In this document: positions 1-8,548 of the stretch, one piece after another
Position numbering within the stretch: the stretch's first letter is position 1
Layout: the number at the start of each line of letters is the position of its first letter
Assembly: GCF_016907655.1 (NCBI RefSeq)
Contig: NZ_JAFBCL010000001.1
Span: 6,048,001-6,112,000 of the forward strand
Direction: 5' to 3'
Length of the DNA: 64,000 nucleotides
Source of the DNA: Saccharothrix algeriensis
Lineage (GTDB): Bacteria > Actinomycetota > Actinomycetes > Mycobacteriales > Pseudonocardiaceae
The notes under the pieces: generated by a model
Databases searched by the model: none
What the model was told of the DNA's origin: nothing
Seen by the model: the letters and a program-made list of their open reading frames with translations, nothing else
Translations under genes and position numbers: made by a program

Positions 1-249
1 CTGCGCGCACAGGGCACCCGGACCAGGATCGGCGTCGACCTGGAACTGGCCGACGAACCCGGACACCCCTTGCACGCCGATGCCCTGGCCGACCTCGCCG
101 ACTGGCCGGCCCACGACGCCGCGACCGCGTACTCCACCCCCGCGGGATCACACGCGGCCGAGTTGTCCGCGCTGATCACGCGGGCGGAGAGCGCCCTCGG
201 GCCCGGCCGGGCCCGCCTTCTGCGTTTCCACCTCGGACTGACGACCTGA
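1..249 (+). CDS. C-terminal end of an unrecognised protein (partial)
   Basis: An open frame runs from the window edge to a TGA at 247-249 and gives the last 82 residues of a protein whose start lies outside the window. The fragment is rich in Ala, Leu and Asp, has no cysteine and no membrane segment, and reads like a helical C-terminal domain (LADLADWPAHDAA, ELSALITRAESALGP). I do not recognise the family. Codon use is typical of the window, with G or C in nearly all third positions, so the frame looks genuine. A 142-base spacer separates it from the converging gene at 392-1096. Confidence 0.6.
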   Translation: MRAQGTRTRIGVDLELADEPGHPLHADALADLADWPAHDAATAYSTPAGSHAAELSALITRAESALGPGRARLLRFHLGLTT

Positions 250-391
250 CGGGCGCCGGAACCGCCCGCCGCGCGCACGGCGCCCGCGCACGTAGTGGCG
301 CACCGCTACGAGGACCGTCGGCGGGTGTGCCGCCACCCCGGAGCCACCGGCAGGTCGCCGCACCCCCGTTCGGGCGGAGTGGTCGGACTGG

Positions 392-1096
392 TCACAGGCG
401 CGGGAGGTAGGCGGCGACCTCGGCGACGGCGTCGAGGCTGTCGTGGTCGAACCGGCCGCCCGGGGCGTTCTCGGCCTCGGCGACGGTGACGGCGGCGCCG
501 TCGCGGTCGCTGCCGTAGCGCAACCCGGTGAACTCGACGTGGCCCAGCTCCGGCAACGCCCCGCCGAGCGGGGTGATGTCCCCGCTGCCGTGGACCTCCA
601 TGAGGTTCTCGAACTCCCGGGCGTCGCGAGTGCTGCCCAGACCGATCCAGGCCACCGACACCACCGCGGTGTTGCCGGAGTCGTCGGCCACCGCGAACAG
701 CACCCGTTCCAGGTGGGTGCAGCGGTGGGTGGTGAAGAACTGCCGCACCTGCCCGAACGAGGCCGCCACGCACTCGGTCTGCTGCTTGGCGCTGCGCTTG
801 ACCTGCCGCAGGCCCATCCGCTGCCACGCGCCGTCGGGGCCCTCGCGGCGCGCCGCCTTCTGCCCCTCGCTCTTGCGGGCGCGCAACTGCCCCGGCGAAC
901 CGCCCAACCGCACCGAGCCCGCCCCGGCCTCGGCTGCCGTCCCGGCGGACCCCGCCCCGGCCCCGGCCGTTCCCACTGCTCCACCGGAGGCGAAGATGCC
1001 CAGCGCGGCCACCCCGGCCACCACCGCCCCGACACCGCCCTTCTTGCCGCTGATCGGTCTGACCCGCCCTTGGCCGTCGGTGAAGAACTCCGGCAT
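392..1096 (-). CDS. hypothetical protein with one N-terminal membrane segment
   Basis: A 234-residue protein. Residues 1-20 are short and basic, then residues 21-55 form a Gly/Ala/Val-rich hydrophobic stretch (GAVVAGVAALGIFASGG) that is probably a single membrane anchor or an uncleaved signal. A basic linker (RARKSEGQKAARREG) follows, then a C-terminal domain of about 130 residues containing one Cys near the sequence FFTTHRCTHLERVL and a hydrophobic beta strand (TAVVSVAWIGLG). The C-terminal part likely sits outside the membrane or in the cytoplasm depending on topology. The start at the ATG on 1096 is the best one because it begins just ahead of the basic N-terminus. I do not recognise a named family, and no neighbour points to a function. 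Confidence 0.65.
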   Translation of the reverse strand: MPEFFTDGQGRVRPISGKKGGVGAVVAGVAALGIFASGGAVGTAGAGAGSAGTAAEAGAGSVRLGGSPGQLRARKSEGQKAARREGPDGAWQRMGLRQVKRSAKQQTECVAASFGQVRQFFTTHRCTHLERVLFAVADDSGNTAVVSVAWIGLGSTRDAREFENLMEVHGSGDITPLGGALPELGHVEFTGLRYGSDRDGAAVTVAEAENAPGGRFDHDSLDAVAEVAAYLPRL

Positions 1097-1382
1097 GCGC
1101 CACCCCTTGACGTGTTCACCCGACCGGTCCTGTGACCGATCGTGCGCTCAGCGTAGCGACAGGGACCGACAGATGGTCGTATGCGACAAGCAAGCCCTGG
1201 TCAGGGTGTGCCGACGCTGCACCCGCACCACACCACGGCAGCCACCCCCGCAAACGCGGCGCCGCGCCTCGCCACCGACGCCAGTCGTGCGACGACCTGG
1301 TTCGAGCGCGAACCCGTCCCGGGCCGGGATCACTCCGGGGCGGAATCGCGCCGCGGTAAAATGCGCCGTGCGGTGGAAGGCG

Positions 1383-1658
1383 ATGGCCCCGGCCGAGGTG
1401 TGGGAGGTCATCGACTTCCGGGTCGGTGTGCCGTGGCCGGTGTCGCGGGCCTTCCTGGGGGACCTCTTCACGCCGGCGGTGCGCGAGGGGGCGGCCCGGT
1501 GGGGGCGGCCGGTCCTCCGGCGGCCTCCCGATCAGACCAGTGCGACCCGGGGCCTGCCCGGCGGTTGCCGGGCCTCCGTGGCCTTAGGATCGAAGTCGGT
1601 GGTGGCCTGCTTCCTCACCCCGCAGCAGGACGAGGCCGACCGGGAAGAGGGGTGCTGA
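1383..1658 (+). CDS. small hypothetical protein, possibly truncated
   Basis: A 91-codon frame opens at an ATG on 1383 after a GGAAGG that lies very close. It ends at TGA 1656-1658, two bases before the next gene's GTG at 1661. The first 45 residues (VWEVIDFRVGVPWPVSRAFL) look like real protein. The second half is Arg/Pro-rich and less convincing, so this may be a shortened relic or a frame broken near 1505. The tight spacing to the next start would allow coupled translation. No family is recognised. Confidence 0.3.
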   Translation: MAPAEVWEVIDFRVGVPWPVSRAFLGDLFTPAVREGAARWGRPVLRRPPDQTSATRGLPGGCRASVALGSKSVVACFLTPQQDEADREEGC

Positions 1659-1660
1659 AG

Positions 1661-2140
1661 GTGTCCGGGTGGACGGAGTTCGGCGGGCGTCTCACCAAGG
1701 CGCTGCGGAACGTGACCGACCGGGTTTTCCTGGTCGTCTTCCTGCAGGCGGACCGGAAGGTGTACGTGCAGTTCGCCGGCGGTCAGGACGAGCTGCACGC
1801 GCAGGCGGCGGGGCCCGAGGTGGTCCCGTGGGCGGAGTCCGGCGGCATGGCCGCGGCGGGGTGGGTCGCGCCGTCGGGCATCGACCCGCCGAACTGGTCC
1901 TTCTCGCTGCCCCTGCCTGCGTCGACCGCCGAGTACGCCGCGCTGGCGGAGCGCTGCGTGGTGGCGTTGCGGGACGCCTACGGGCTCTCGGGGTCGGACG
2001 GGTTGGTGTACAAGGCTTGGCGCGACGGGGAGTACCCGTTGGCGGGGGAGTCGTGGTCGCCCGAGCGGATGGCGGCGCGGGACAGGGGCGAGGACCCGGT
2101 GGTGATGCCCTGGTTGGGGCTCCCGACTGCCCGGGGGTAG
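1661..2140 (+). CDS. TY-Chap-type N-terminal domain protein
   Basis: A 159-residue protein. The GTG at 1661 is chosen because GAAGAGG lies about ten bases upstream; an earlier in-frame GTG at 1652 is too close to that site. The order of motifs, WTEFGGRLTKAL at the start, then a beta hairpin ending KVYVQFAGGQDEL, then AAGWVAPSG and PPNWSFSLPLP, followed by a C-terminal helix, matches my memory of the actinobacterial TY-Chap N-terminal domain family. Those proteins are small and cytoplasmic, related in fold to type III secretion chaperones, and usually of unknown role. It has no signal peptide and no cysteine in a motif. The neighbours give no functional hint. The family call rests on recalled pattern similarity only. 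Confidence 0.55.
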   Translation: MSGWTEFGGRLTKALRNVTDRVFLVVFLQADRKVYVQFAGGQDELHAQAAGPEVVPWAESGGMAAAGWVAPSGIDPPNWSFSLPLPASTAEYAALAERCVVALRDAYGLSGSDGLVYKAWRDGEYPLAGESWSPERMAARDRGEDPVVMPWLGLPTARG

Positions 2141-2187
2141 CGGATCCGTCCCCGGCCGGCCCCCGGCCCGTGCCGGTGGTCGCCGCT

Positions 2188-3291
2188 CTAACGGCAGAAC
2201 GCCGCCACGCCCACGGCGACGACCGCTGCGGCGGGCGGGTCCTGTTCGTAGGGGTTCAGCGACAGGACCAACGACCTGCCCTGCCCGTCGGTCAGGGCGA
2301 AGGTCAGGTAGCCGATCAGCTGGCCGGTGTGCCCCCACACCGGCTTGGGCCCGTCGGCGCAGGGGAGGGTGAACTCCTGCAGCCCCAGCCCGTAGCGGAA
2401 CAGCGGGTCGGCCGAGGTCATCCGCCGCATCTCCGCCAGGCTCGCCCGGCTCGTCAGCCGGCCCCCGATCAGGGCCGTGACGAACGTCGCCAGGTCCCGG
2501 GTGGTGGAGACCATCTCGCCGGCTGCCCAGTCCAGGGAGGGGTCCATCCTCGTGGCGTCCACGATCGTCGGTGGTTGCGTCGGCAGCGGCTCGTAGCCAC
2601 GGGCGTGGGGAGCGGGCAGGGACGCGCGGTGGCCGGGCACGGTGGTGTGCCTCAGGTCGAGCGGGCGCAGGATCCTCCGCTTCACCTCCTCGCCGTACGG
2701 TCGGCCGGTCAGCTTCTCGATGAGCAGCCCGGCCACGATGTAGTTGGTGTTCGAGTAACGCCAAGGCTCGCCCGGCTCGTCGTCCCGGTCCGCGGTGAAC
2801 GCGACATCGAGCAGTTGCTCCGGCGTGTAGTCGTCGAAGCGCGCTTCGCCGCGCCAGCGGTTGGTGGAGTGGCCGGGGTGGCTCATGTAGTCGTGCAGGA
2901 GGCTGGTGTGCTGCAGGACCTGCCGGACGGTGATGCGCTCGCCGCCGGGTACGACCCCCGGCAGGTGTCGCTCGATCCGGTCGTCCAGGGCCAGCCGTCC
3001 GTCGTCGACCAGTTGCAGGAGCACTGTGGCCACGAACGTCTTGGTGACGCTGCCGATCCGGAAGTGCCCGTCGGCATCGGCCGGTTTCCGCGTGATCAGG
3101 TCTCTCACGCCCACCGCGCCCGACCAGTGGTCCTCGCCGTCCTGGACGCGGATCAACCCGGCCGTGATGTGGCGGTCCTCCACCAGGCCGATCAGCCGGT
3201 CGCGCAGCCCCGCCGCGGGTATGTCCGATGTGGACGGTGCGGCGACGGGGCCGATGGCGAGGGCGGCGGACAGGATCGTGTTCAGGAGCAT
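2188..3291 (-). CDS. serine hydrolase, class C beta-lactamase / DD-peptidase family
   Basis: A 367-residue exported protein. The ATG at 3291 is preferred over the upstream in-frame start at 3363 because it begins directly with a signal peptide (MLLNTILSAALAIGPVAA). The active-site motifs of the penicillin-binding/class C family are present in order: SVTK (SxxK nucleophile and lysine), YSNTNY (the Tyr-x-Asn element) and GHTG (the KTG-like triad). Members act outside the cell as DD-carboxypeptidases, esterases or beta-lactamases, and sequence alone does not separate these. The length is normal for the family. It converges on the TY-Chap-like gene and has no obvious operon partner. The C-terminal end carries a hydrophobic Ala/Val segment (AAAVVAVGVAAF). 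Confidence 0.85.
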   Translation of the reverse strand: MLLNTILSAALAIGPVAAPSTSDIPAAGLRDRLIGLVEDRHITAGLIRVQDGEDHWSGAVGVRDLITRKPADADGHFRIGSVTKTFVATVLLQLVDDGRLALDDRIERHLPGVVPGGERITVRQVLQHTSLLHDYMSHPGHSTNRWRGEARFDDYTPEQLLDVAFTADRDDEPGEPWRYSNTNYIVAGLLIEKLTGRPYGEEVKRRILRPLDLRHTTVPGHRASLPAPHARGYEPLPTQPPTIVDATRMDPSLDWAAGEMVSTTRDLATFVTALIGGRLTSRASLAEMRRMTSADPLFRYGLGLQEFTLPCADGPKPVWGHTGQLIGYLTFALTDGQGRSLVLSLNPYEQDPPAAAVVAVGVAAFCR

Positions 3292-3524
3292 GGCCACGAC
3301 GCTATGCCCGGCCGGTTCGGCGAACCATGAGGACGACCACGTGATCGACCTGTGGAAAACCACACCGTCGGTGCGGGCGGCAAGGCGAGGACCGCTGTCC
3401 GCCGAACACGAGCACGGCCCGCGTGCTCCTCGGCCGCCCGCGGCGGGGGACCGGTCCCGGAGCGGCCGAGTAGCGTCCCCGTCGCATATGCGCTGTGGGC
3501 GGCGAGCGGGAAGCGGGGAAGCGC

Positions 3525-4322
3525 ATGGAATTGCGGAGGTTGACGGTGTGCGCCGCCGTCGTGGCGTTATCCCTCGGGGTGGCGCCGTGGCCGGTGGCGT
3601 CCGCGGCGGTCCGCCGTGCGCCGGACCGGGAAAGCGCGCCCGGGTGCTTCCACCCCGGGCGGGTATTGGACCTGCGGAACTGGAAGATCACGCTGCCGGT
3701 GGACGACCCGCGTCGACCCGGCGCGCAGCCCCTGGAAGTGGAACAGCCCCTGCTGCGCCGCTACGCGCTGCCGCCGTGGTTCGTCGCGAACCGTTCCTGT
3801 GACGGCGTCCGGTTCCGCAACGCCGTCACCGGGGTGCACACGCCGAACAGCAGGTACGGCAGGTCCGAGTTGCACGAGATGGCCGATCACGGCGCCGGCG
3901 GGATCAGCTGGTCGCCCGTTTCCGGGAAGCACACCATGGTCATCGACCAGTCGATCGACCACTTGCCCAACGACAAGCCGCACGTGGTGGCGGGCCAGAT
4001 CCACGACAGCAGCGACGACGTCACCGTCTTCCGGCTGGAGGGCAGGGAGCTGTACCTGACCGACGGGGACGACACCCACTACAAGATGATCACCGACGAC
4101 TACGTGCCGGGCACCCGTTTCCAGGCGAAGTTCGAGGTGGCGGGCGGCCGGATCAGCGCCTACTACAACGGGGTGCTGCAGGCCACGCTCCCGGCGACGT
4201 TCGAGGGCGCCTACTTCAAGGCCGGGGCGTACACGCAGGCCAACTGCTCCAATTCCACGCCGTGCGACGAGTCCAACTACGGCCAGGTGACCATCTACCG
4301 GGTCACCGTGACCCACAGCTGA
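3525..4322 (+). CDS. secreted polysaccharide lyase family 7 (alginate lyase-like)
   Basis: A 265-residue secreted enzyme with a clear signal peptide (residues 1-28, RRLTVCAAVVALSLGVAPWPVASA). The start is the ATG at 3525, preceded by GGGGAA; the longer frame would place charged residues ahead of the signal. The three hallmarks of PL7 alginate lyases are present: RSELHEM (RxExR-type strand), QIHD (QxH, with the catalytic His) and YFKAGAYTQ (the C-terminal YFKxGxYxQ strand with the catalytic Tyr). The fold is a beta-jelly roll that cleaves alginate by beta-elimination, and a QIH motif is often linked to polyguluronate preference in characterised members. The single domain has the usual length and no carbohydrate-binding module. 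It stands alone between unrelated genes. Confidence 0.88.
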   Translation: MELRRLTVCAAVVALSLGVAPWPVASAAVRRAPDRESAPGCFHPGRVLDLRNWKITLPVDDPRRPGAQPLEVEQPLLRRYALPPWFVANRSCDGVRFRNAVTGVHTPNSRYGRSELHEMADHGAGGISWSPVSGKHTMVIDQSIDHLPNDKPHVVAGQIHDSSDDVTVFRLEGRELYLTDGDDTHYKMITDDYVPGTRFQAKFEVAGGRISAYYNGVLQATLPATFEGAYFKAGAYTQANCSNSTPCDESNYGQVTIYRVTVTHS

Positions 4323-4476
4323 GCCGCCGTGCAAGGCGCGCGGTAATCAATGCCACGTCAGTTGGAATGGAATCCGCATCAGGGCGGAAAGGGTGAGCGC
4401 GCCGGAATGGGTGGCCGCCGCGAACTCCGCACCGCGTTTCCCGATTCCCGATCGACCTCTGGCCGTACCGGGCGAA

Positions 4477-6258
4477 ATGGCTACACTGCGACATGTGCGG
4501 ACGGGAGATGTGGTCGACGGGCGCTATGAGCTCGGAGACGTCCGCGGTTCGGGGGCCGGTGGCGTCGTCTGGACCGCCTTCGACCGGAAGCTGAAACGAA
4601 CGGTGGCGCTGAAAAGGCCGCACGCGGTGGCCAGCCAGGCCGACCGGCTGCGGTTCCGGCGGGAGGCGGAGACCGCGGCGCGGGTGCAGCACCCGAACGC
4701 GATCTCGGTCTTCGACACCGTGGACGGCGACGACTGCTGGCTGGTGATGGAGTACTCGCCGGCGGACGGCCTGGACGGGGTGCTGGCGGCCGGCGGTCCG
4801 CTGACGCCGGAGCGGGCCGCCCGCGTCGGTGTGCAGGTCGCCGCCGCGCTGGCCGCCGTGCACGCGCACCGGATCGTGCACTGCGACGTCAAGCCGGGCA
4901 ACGTCCTGGTCACCGCCGACGGCTGCGCGAAGCTGACCGACTTCGGCATCTCCGTCTGGCACGAGGTGACCCGGACCGAGGACGGGGCCTTCTGCGGCAC
5001 GCCCGGGTACACCGCGCCCGAGGTCGTGGCCGGCCGGCCGGCCACCGAGGCGTCGGACGTGTTCTCGTTGGGCGCCACGCTGTTCGCCGCGGTGGAGGGC
5101 TTCCCGCCGGCCGGCGCCGGTGGTCCCGGCGAGGCGCCGGCACGCGAAGGCGGGCAGCGGGAGGTCGCGCCGGCGCGGCGCGCCGGTCCGCTCGCGCCGC
5201 TGCTGCGCGAGATGCTGGACCCGTGCCCGGCCAGGCGGCCGACCGCGGACGAGGCGCGGCGGCGGCTCGGGGAGTTCGTCGGCGAGTGGGAGCCGCCGTC
5301 GTGGCCCGCGGCGGCCACGCCCGACCGCGGACCGCTGTGGCGCCGCCCGCGGTGCCGGGCGGCGGCCGTGGCGCTGACCCTCGCGGTCACGGCCGCGGTC
5401 GTCGTCGTGGCGGCCTCGCGTTCGCAAGCCGACGTGTTCGGCGCGGAGCTCGTCGGCGACGAGCGCACCGCCGACCCGTGCGCGCTGCTCGACCGGGCCG
5501 CGCTGGCGCCGATGGGCGCGACCCGGCTGCACACCGCGAAGGGCAACTTCAACCGCTGCGACGTCGTGGTCGACGTCGCAGCCGGGAAGGAGCTGGACGT
5601 CGAGGTCCAGCTGCTCCTGCGCAAGCGGCACCCCGTGCAGGGGCAGCCGTTCGAGGACGAGGACCCGCCCGCGAACAGCCGGGACGAGTGCCACCGCGTC
5701 GTGATGCTGGGCGAGGAGTACGGCATCCAGGTGGCGGCGAAGATGCGCGATCCCGGCGTGGACCTGTGCGCCGTCGCCGACACCGGGCTGGACACCGTCA
5801 AGCGGGTGCTCCGCCGGGGTGCGCTGCAGCGCCGGGGCACGGCGCCGCCGCCCGACTCGCTGGCCCACGTGGACGCCTGCGGCCTGCTCGACCGCGCCGA
5901 GCCCGCCGCCCTCCCCCCGGCGGACGCCGCCGGCCGGGCGAGGGGGTTCGGCGACTGGTCGTGCAAGTGGTACAGCACAGCCGACCGGGTCGGCATCCAC
6001 CTCCGGTACGACCAGCACGCCGCGATGTCCCCGATCCGGGGCGACCCGGTCCGGCTGGGCGACCACGAAGCCTACGTCGAGCCCGACCCCGCGCGCGCCG
6101 AGTGCAAGGTCACCGTGCGCCACCGCCCGCGCAACCCCTCGCCGCGCCCCACGATCGACCTGGTGGTGCTCAGCGCGCGGGGCGACCGGCCCGGCGGCGA
6201 CCACTGCGCGACGGCCTCCCGCCTGGCGGTCGTGGCCGCCGATGGGCTGCCCCGCTGA
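4477..6258 (+). CDS. transmembrane serine/threonine protein kinase
   Basis: About 593 residues from the ATG at 4477; a GTG at 4393 would add 28 residues with no kinase homology. Residues 1-260 are a Hanks-type kinase with a glycine loop (GSGAGGVVW), the ATP lysine (VALKRP), catalytic loop HCDVKPGNV (Cys replaces the Arg of HRD, so the activation loop may not need phosphorylation), DFG (KLTDFGIS) and an APE-like TAPEVV. A Pro-rich linker leads to one membrane helix (AAAVALTLAVTAAVVVVAA). The outer part holds two copies of a domain beginning DPCALLDRAAL and DACGLLDRAEP, each with paired cysteines, which resembles DUF3558/lipoprotein-like sensor domains. The FHA gene starts 50 bases downstream, so the pair probably forms a kinase and phosphothreonine-reader unit. 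Confidence 0.9.
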   Translation: MATLRHVRTGDVVDGRYELGDVRGSGAGGVVWTAFDRKLKRTVALKRPHAVASQADRLRFRREAETAARVQHPNAISVFDTVDGDDCWLVMEYSPADGLDGVLAAGGPLTPERAARVGVQVAAALAAVHAHRIVHCDVKPGNVLVTADGCAKLTDFGISVWHEVTRTEDGAFCGTPGYTAPEVVAGRPATEASDVFSLGATLFAAVEGFPPAGAGGPGEAPAREGGQREVAPARRAGPLAPLLREMLDPCPARRPTADEARRRLGEFVGEWEPPSWPAAATPDRGPLWRRPRCRAAAVALTLAVTAAVVVVAASRSQADVFGAELVGDERTADPCALLDRAALAPMGATRLHTAKGNFNRCDVVVDVAAGKELDVEVQLLLRKRHPVQGQPFEDEDPPANSRDECHRVVMLGEEYGIQVAAKMRDPGVDLCAVADTGLDTVKRVLRRGALQRRGTAPPPDSLAHVDACGLLDRAEPAALPPADAAGRARGFGDWSCKWYSTADRVGIHLRYDQHAAMSPIRGDPVRLGDHEAYVEPDPARAECKVTVRHRPRNPSPRPTIDLVVLSARGDRPGGDHCATASRLAVVAADGLPR

Positions 6259-6308
6259 TCGGGAGGGGTCCCCGGCGCGATCGCGGACACTGCGGGAGAG
6301 GAGGACGG

Positions 6309-7064
6309 ATGGACCACGAAACCCTTGCCCGCGGCGTTTTCCCCACCGCCCCGGGCGCGGTGGTCGCGCTCACGCTCACCGGGCGCGTCACCGCGGAGCC
6401 CGCCGAAGGCCGCGCGATCCGCTTCGGCCGCAACCGACCCGAGGTCGACGTCTGCGTGGGCGAGACCGACCTGCGGGTCAGCCGCCGGCACGGCGTGCTG
6501 ACCCGTCGCGGCGGCTACTGGTGGGTGGGCAACACCGGGCGCCTGCCGATCCGCCTGCCGGGCACGCGGTGGTTGTTCAGGGACGAGGACCCGGTCCCGC
6601 TGCCGGTCGGCTACACGCCGCTGTTCATCCGCGGCTCGCGCGACCGGGAGCACCTGCTGGAGCTGTACGTGGCGGGCGAGGACGGCGGGCAGCCCGCCGC
6701 CCGGCACGGCGCGCCGACCCAGCCGCCCCGGCGGTGGCGGCTGACCGAGGACGAGCGCCTGCTGCTGGTCGTGCTGGGGCAGCGCTACCTGCTGCACGAG
6801 GCCGGCCCGCAGCCGGTGTCGCGCCAGCAGGCCGCGGAGGTGCTGGCCGAGCTGCAACCGGAGGCGAACTGGAGCGTCAAGCGGGTCGAGCACATGGTCC
6901 ACGACGTCCGCGCGCGGTTGTCCGCGCAGGGGGTGCACGGGTTGCGCCGGGACGAGGTCGGCGAGCCGGTGGGCAACGCGCTCAACGAGAACCTGCTGCG
7001 CGAACTCGTGCTGTCCACGACCCTGGTGCCGCCCGACCTGGCGCTGCTGGACCAGTTGCCCTGA
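6309..7064 (+). CDS. FHA-domain protein with C-terminal winged-helix-like domain
   Basis: A 251-residue cytoplasmic protein starting at ATG 6309 behind a strong GGAGAGGAGG site. Residues 35-95 carry the FHA phosphothreonine-binding signature: FGRN, then SRRHG, then GNTGRLPI. A linker rich in Pro and Gly leads to a second domain (about 145-251) starting WRLTEDERLLLVVLGQ with regularly spaced helices (VSRQQAAEVLAEL, WSVKRVEHMVHDVRARL). This looks like a winged helix-turn-helix of the kind fused to FHA domains in actinomycetes. Its position 50 bases after the transmembrane kinase gene suggests that it reads a phosphothreonine made by that kinase and passes the signal to DNA or to a partner protein. 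The second half of that statement is inference. Confidence 0.8.
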   Translation: MDHETLARGVFPTAPGAVVALTLTGRVTAEPAEGRAIRFGRNRPEVDVCVGETDLRVSRRHGVLTRRGGYWWVGNTGRLPIRLPGTRWLFRDEDPVPLPVGYTPLFIRGSRDREHLLELYVAGEDGGQPAARHGAPTQPPRRWRLTEDERLLLVVLGQRYLLHEAGPQPVSRQQAAEVLAELQPEANWSVKRVEHMVHDVRARLSAQGVHGLRRDEVGEPVGNALNENLLRELVLSTTLVPPDLALLDQLP

Positions 7065-7243
7065 CCGGTCGGTCCATTCGTCCGACTCGCCGGTTCCCAG
7101 CGGCCCGGCCGTGCCGAGTCGGCTGGTGGAGCAGTTCGACGCGTGAATGTGAATTTCACCTTGTTGAACCTGTTGCGCTGAGCGGCCTGCGGGTACGAAG
7201 GACGGATCGCCTCGACGAGCCTCCGCGTGAGGGGAGTCCTACC

Positions 7244-7468
7244 GTGACGGCTTCCGCGCAGCGCACCCGCCACTGCCCGTGGTGCTGGACGGCGCCGCTC
7301 GCCGCGGTGGAGGACTTCCCGCCCCGGAACCGGTTCTCGTTCCGGACGGCCGTCGTGCACGACGTGAAAACCGAACTCCGCCATCACCGGTCCGAGGAGG
7401 ACTCATGTCATCCGTCGACTCATCAGGTCGTTCCCGCCCCCGAAGAGGGCTCGTCCGCGCGGCGTTGA
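7244..7468 (+). CDS. possible small Cys-containing protein (CPWC motif)
   Basis: A 74-residue frame opens at GTG 7244 behind GAGGGGAG with good spacing. Third positions are mostly G or C for its first 50 codons, unlike the other two frames there. It contains a CxxC pair (RHCPWCW) near the N-terminus. Its last 64 bases overlap the start of the glycine-rich gene at 7405 in another frame, which is unusual for a real gene and keeps confidence low. It could be a translated leader for the downstream gene or chance. No family is recognised. Confidence 0.35.
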   Translation: MTASAQRTRHCPWCWTAPLAAVEDFPPRNRFSFRTAVVHDVKTELRHHRSEEDSCHPSTHQVVPAPEEGSSARR

Positions 7469-8145
7469 CGGCGCTCGTGCTGCCCCTGGCCACGGTGACG
7501 CCGGCCCACGCGGCCTCGGTCATGGTCTACACCAACCCCGGCAACCCCACCTTCACCGTGCCGGCGGGGGTCACCGCCGTCACCGTGCACGTCGTCGGGG
7601 CCGGTGGCGGGGGCGGCGGCAGCGGGTGGGGTTTCTTCCCGGTTCCCGGGCCCGGCGGTGGCGGCGGTGGGGGTGGCGCGAACGCGACCTGCACGCTGAG
7701 CGTCTCCCCGGGCGCCGTCCTGAAGGTCTCGGTCGGCGCCGGTGGCGCCGGCGGCGGCCCGCGGGAGGGTGTCTACCAGGCCAAGGCCGGTGCGACGGGT
7801 GGGAGTTCCAGCATCGCCATCGGTTCGACCGTGCGGGCCAGCAGCGGTGGCGGGGACGGCGGGCGCGGCTCGCTCGGTGACAACACCGGCGGCGCCGGGG
7901 GCAACGGCAGCAGTTCGGTGGGCTGCTCGGGGACCGTGGCCACCACCACTCCCGGCGCGAACGGCGCCCTCGGCGGCAACGGCGTCCTCAGCAGCGGCGG
8001 GGGAGCGGGCGGCGCGCCCGGCGCGACCGTGCCGGCCGAGTGCGCCGCCGGCACCGGGCGGGGCGCGAACGGCGCCAACGGCGGTGTGTTCAACGGGTTC
8101 ACCGGTGACGCCGGCAGGAACGGCTGCGTCGTCATCCGGTACTGA
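7405..8145 (+). CDS. secreted glycine-rich repeat protein
   Basis: A 246-residue protein starting at ATG 7405 after GAGGAGG. Residues 1-37 form a twin-basic signal peptide (SRPRRGLVRAALTALVLPLA, cut near AHAAS). The mature protein begins with a beta strand block (FTVPAGVTAVTVHVVGAGG) typical of glycine-rich surface domains annotated in phage tail tips and actinomycete secreted proteins. It continues with long Gly/Ala/Ser stretches interrupted by short strands and four cysteines (TCTLSVSPG, VGCSG, AECAAG, NGCVVIRY). The final motif GCVVIRY closes the same domain type in related proteins. The fold is probably a compact glycine-rich beta structure outside the cell. The substrate or partner is unknown. 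Confidence 0.75.
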   Translation: MSSVDSSGRSRPRRGLVRAALTALVLPLATVTPAHAASVMVYTNPGNPTFTVPAGVTAVTVHVVGAGGGGGGSGWGFFPVPGPGGGGGGGGANATCTLSVSPGAVLKVSVGAGGAGGGPREGVYQAKAGATGGSSSIAIGSTVRASSGGGDGGRGSLGDNTGGAGGNGSSSVGCSGTVATTTPGANGALGGNGVLSSGGGAGGAPGATVPAECAAGTGRGANGANGGVFNGFTGDAGRNGCVVIRY

Positions 8146-8548
8146 CCTGCTCCCGTCCGGTCCGGGCCGAGCCGCCGACGCAGGCGGCTCGGCCTCCCCG
8201 CCTGCCGGCGCCCGGCCAAGCCCGCGGGGAAGGCCGGCGGCAGGGCCGCTCGCGTTCACCAGGGCTCGACACACCTGCCCCGGGCGCGCCGCCGGCAGGC
8301 GACCGGCTTCGCCCTCGGGTTCCTACCAGGAGCCACCGCTGCCCAGGTGCCGGCACTGATCGCGGTGTGGTTGCTTCGCGGTTCCTGGGCGGGTGCCACG
8401 GCGAAGCGCGACGCTTTCGCCTGCACCGGAACCGCTCCGCGTCAGGGGTGAGTCCACTGTGGTCGGTCGGGTCCGGACGGGCCGTCCTGTCAGGGCGGTG
8501 GGCCGGAGCGTCAGGGCAGTGGGCCGGAGCGGCTGACCACCCGGGGCC
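8146..8548. other. 403-base spacer with a two-copy 21-base repeat
   Basis: No convincing gene. Near 8489-8530 a 21-base unit (core gtgggccggagcg) occurs twice in tandem with one or two differences. The spacer separates the end of the glycine-rich gene from the converging end of the PGA operon, so a bidirectional transcription stop would be expected here, but I see no strong hairpin. Confidence 0.4.

Noticed and set aside
1..249. C-terminus of a phosphopantetheinyl transferase for the PKS
   Set aside because: The fragment lacks the WxxKEA-type motif, and nothing links it to the PKS 28 kb away.
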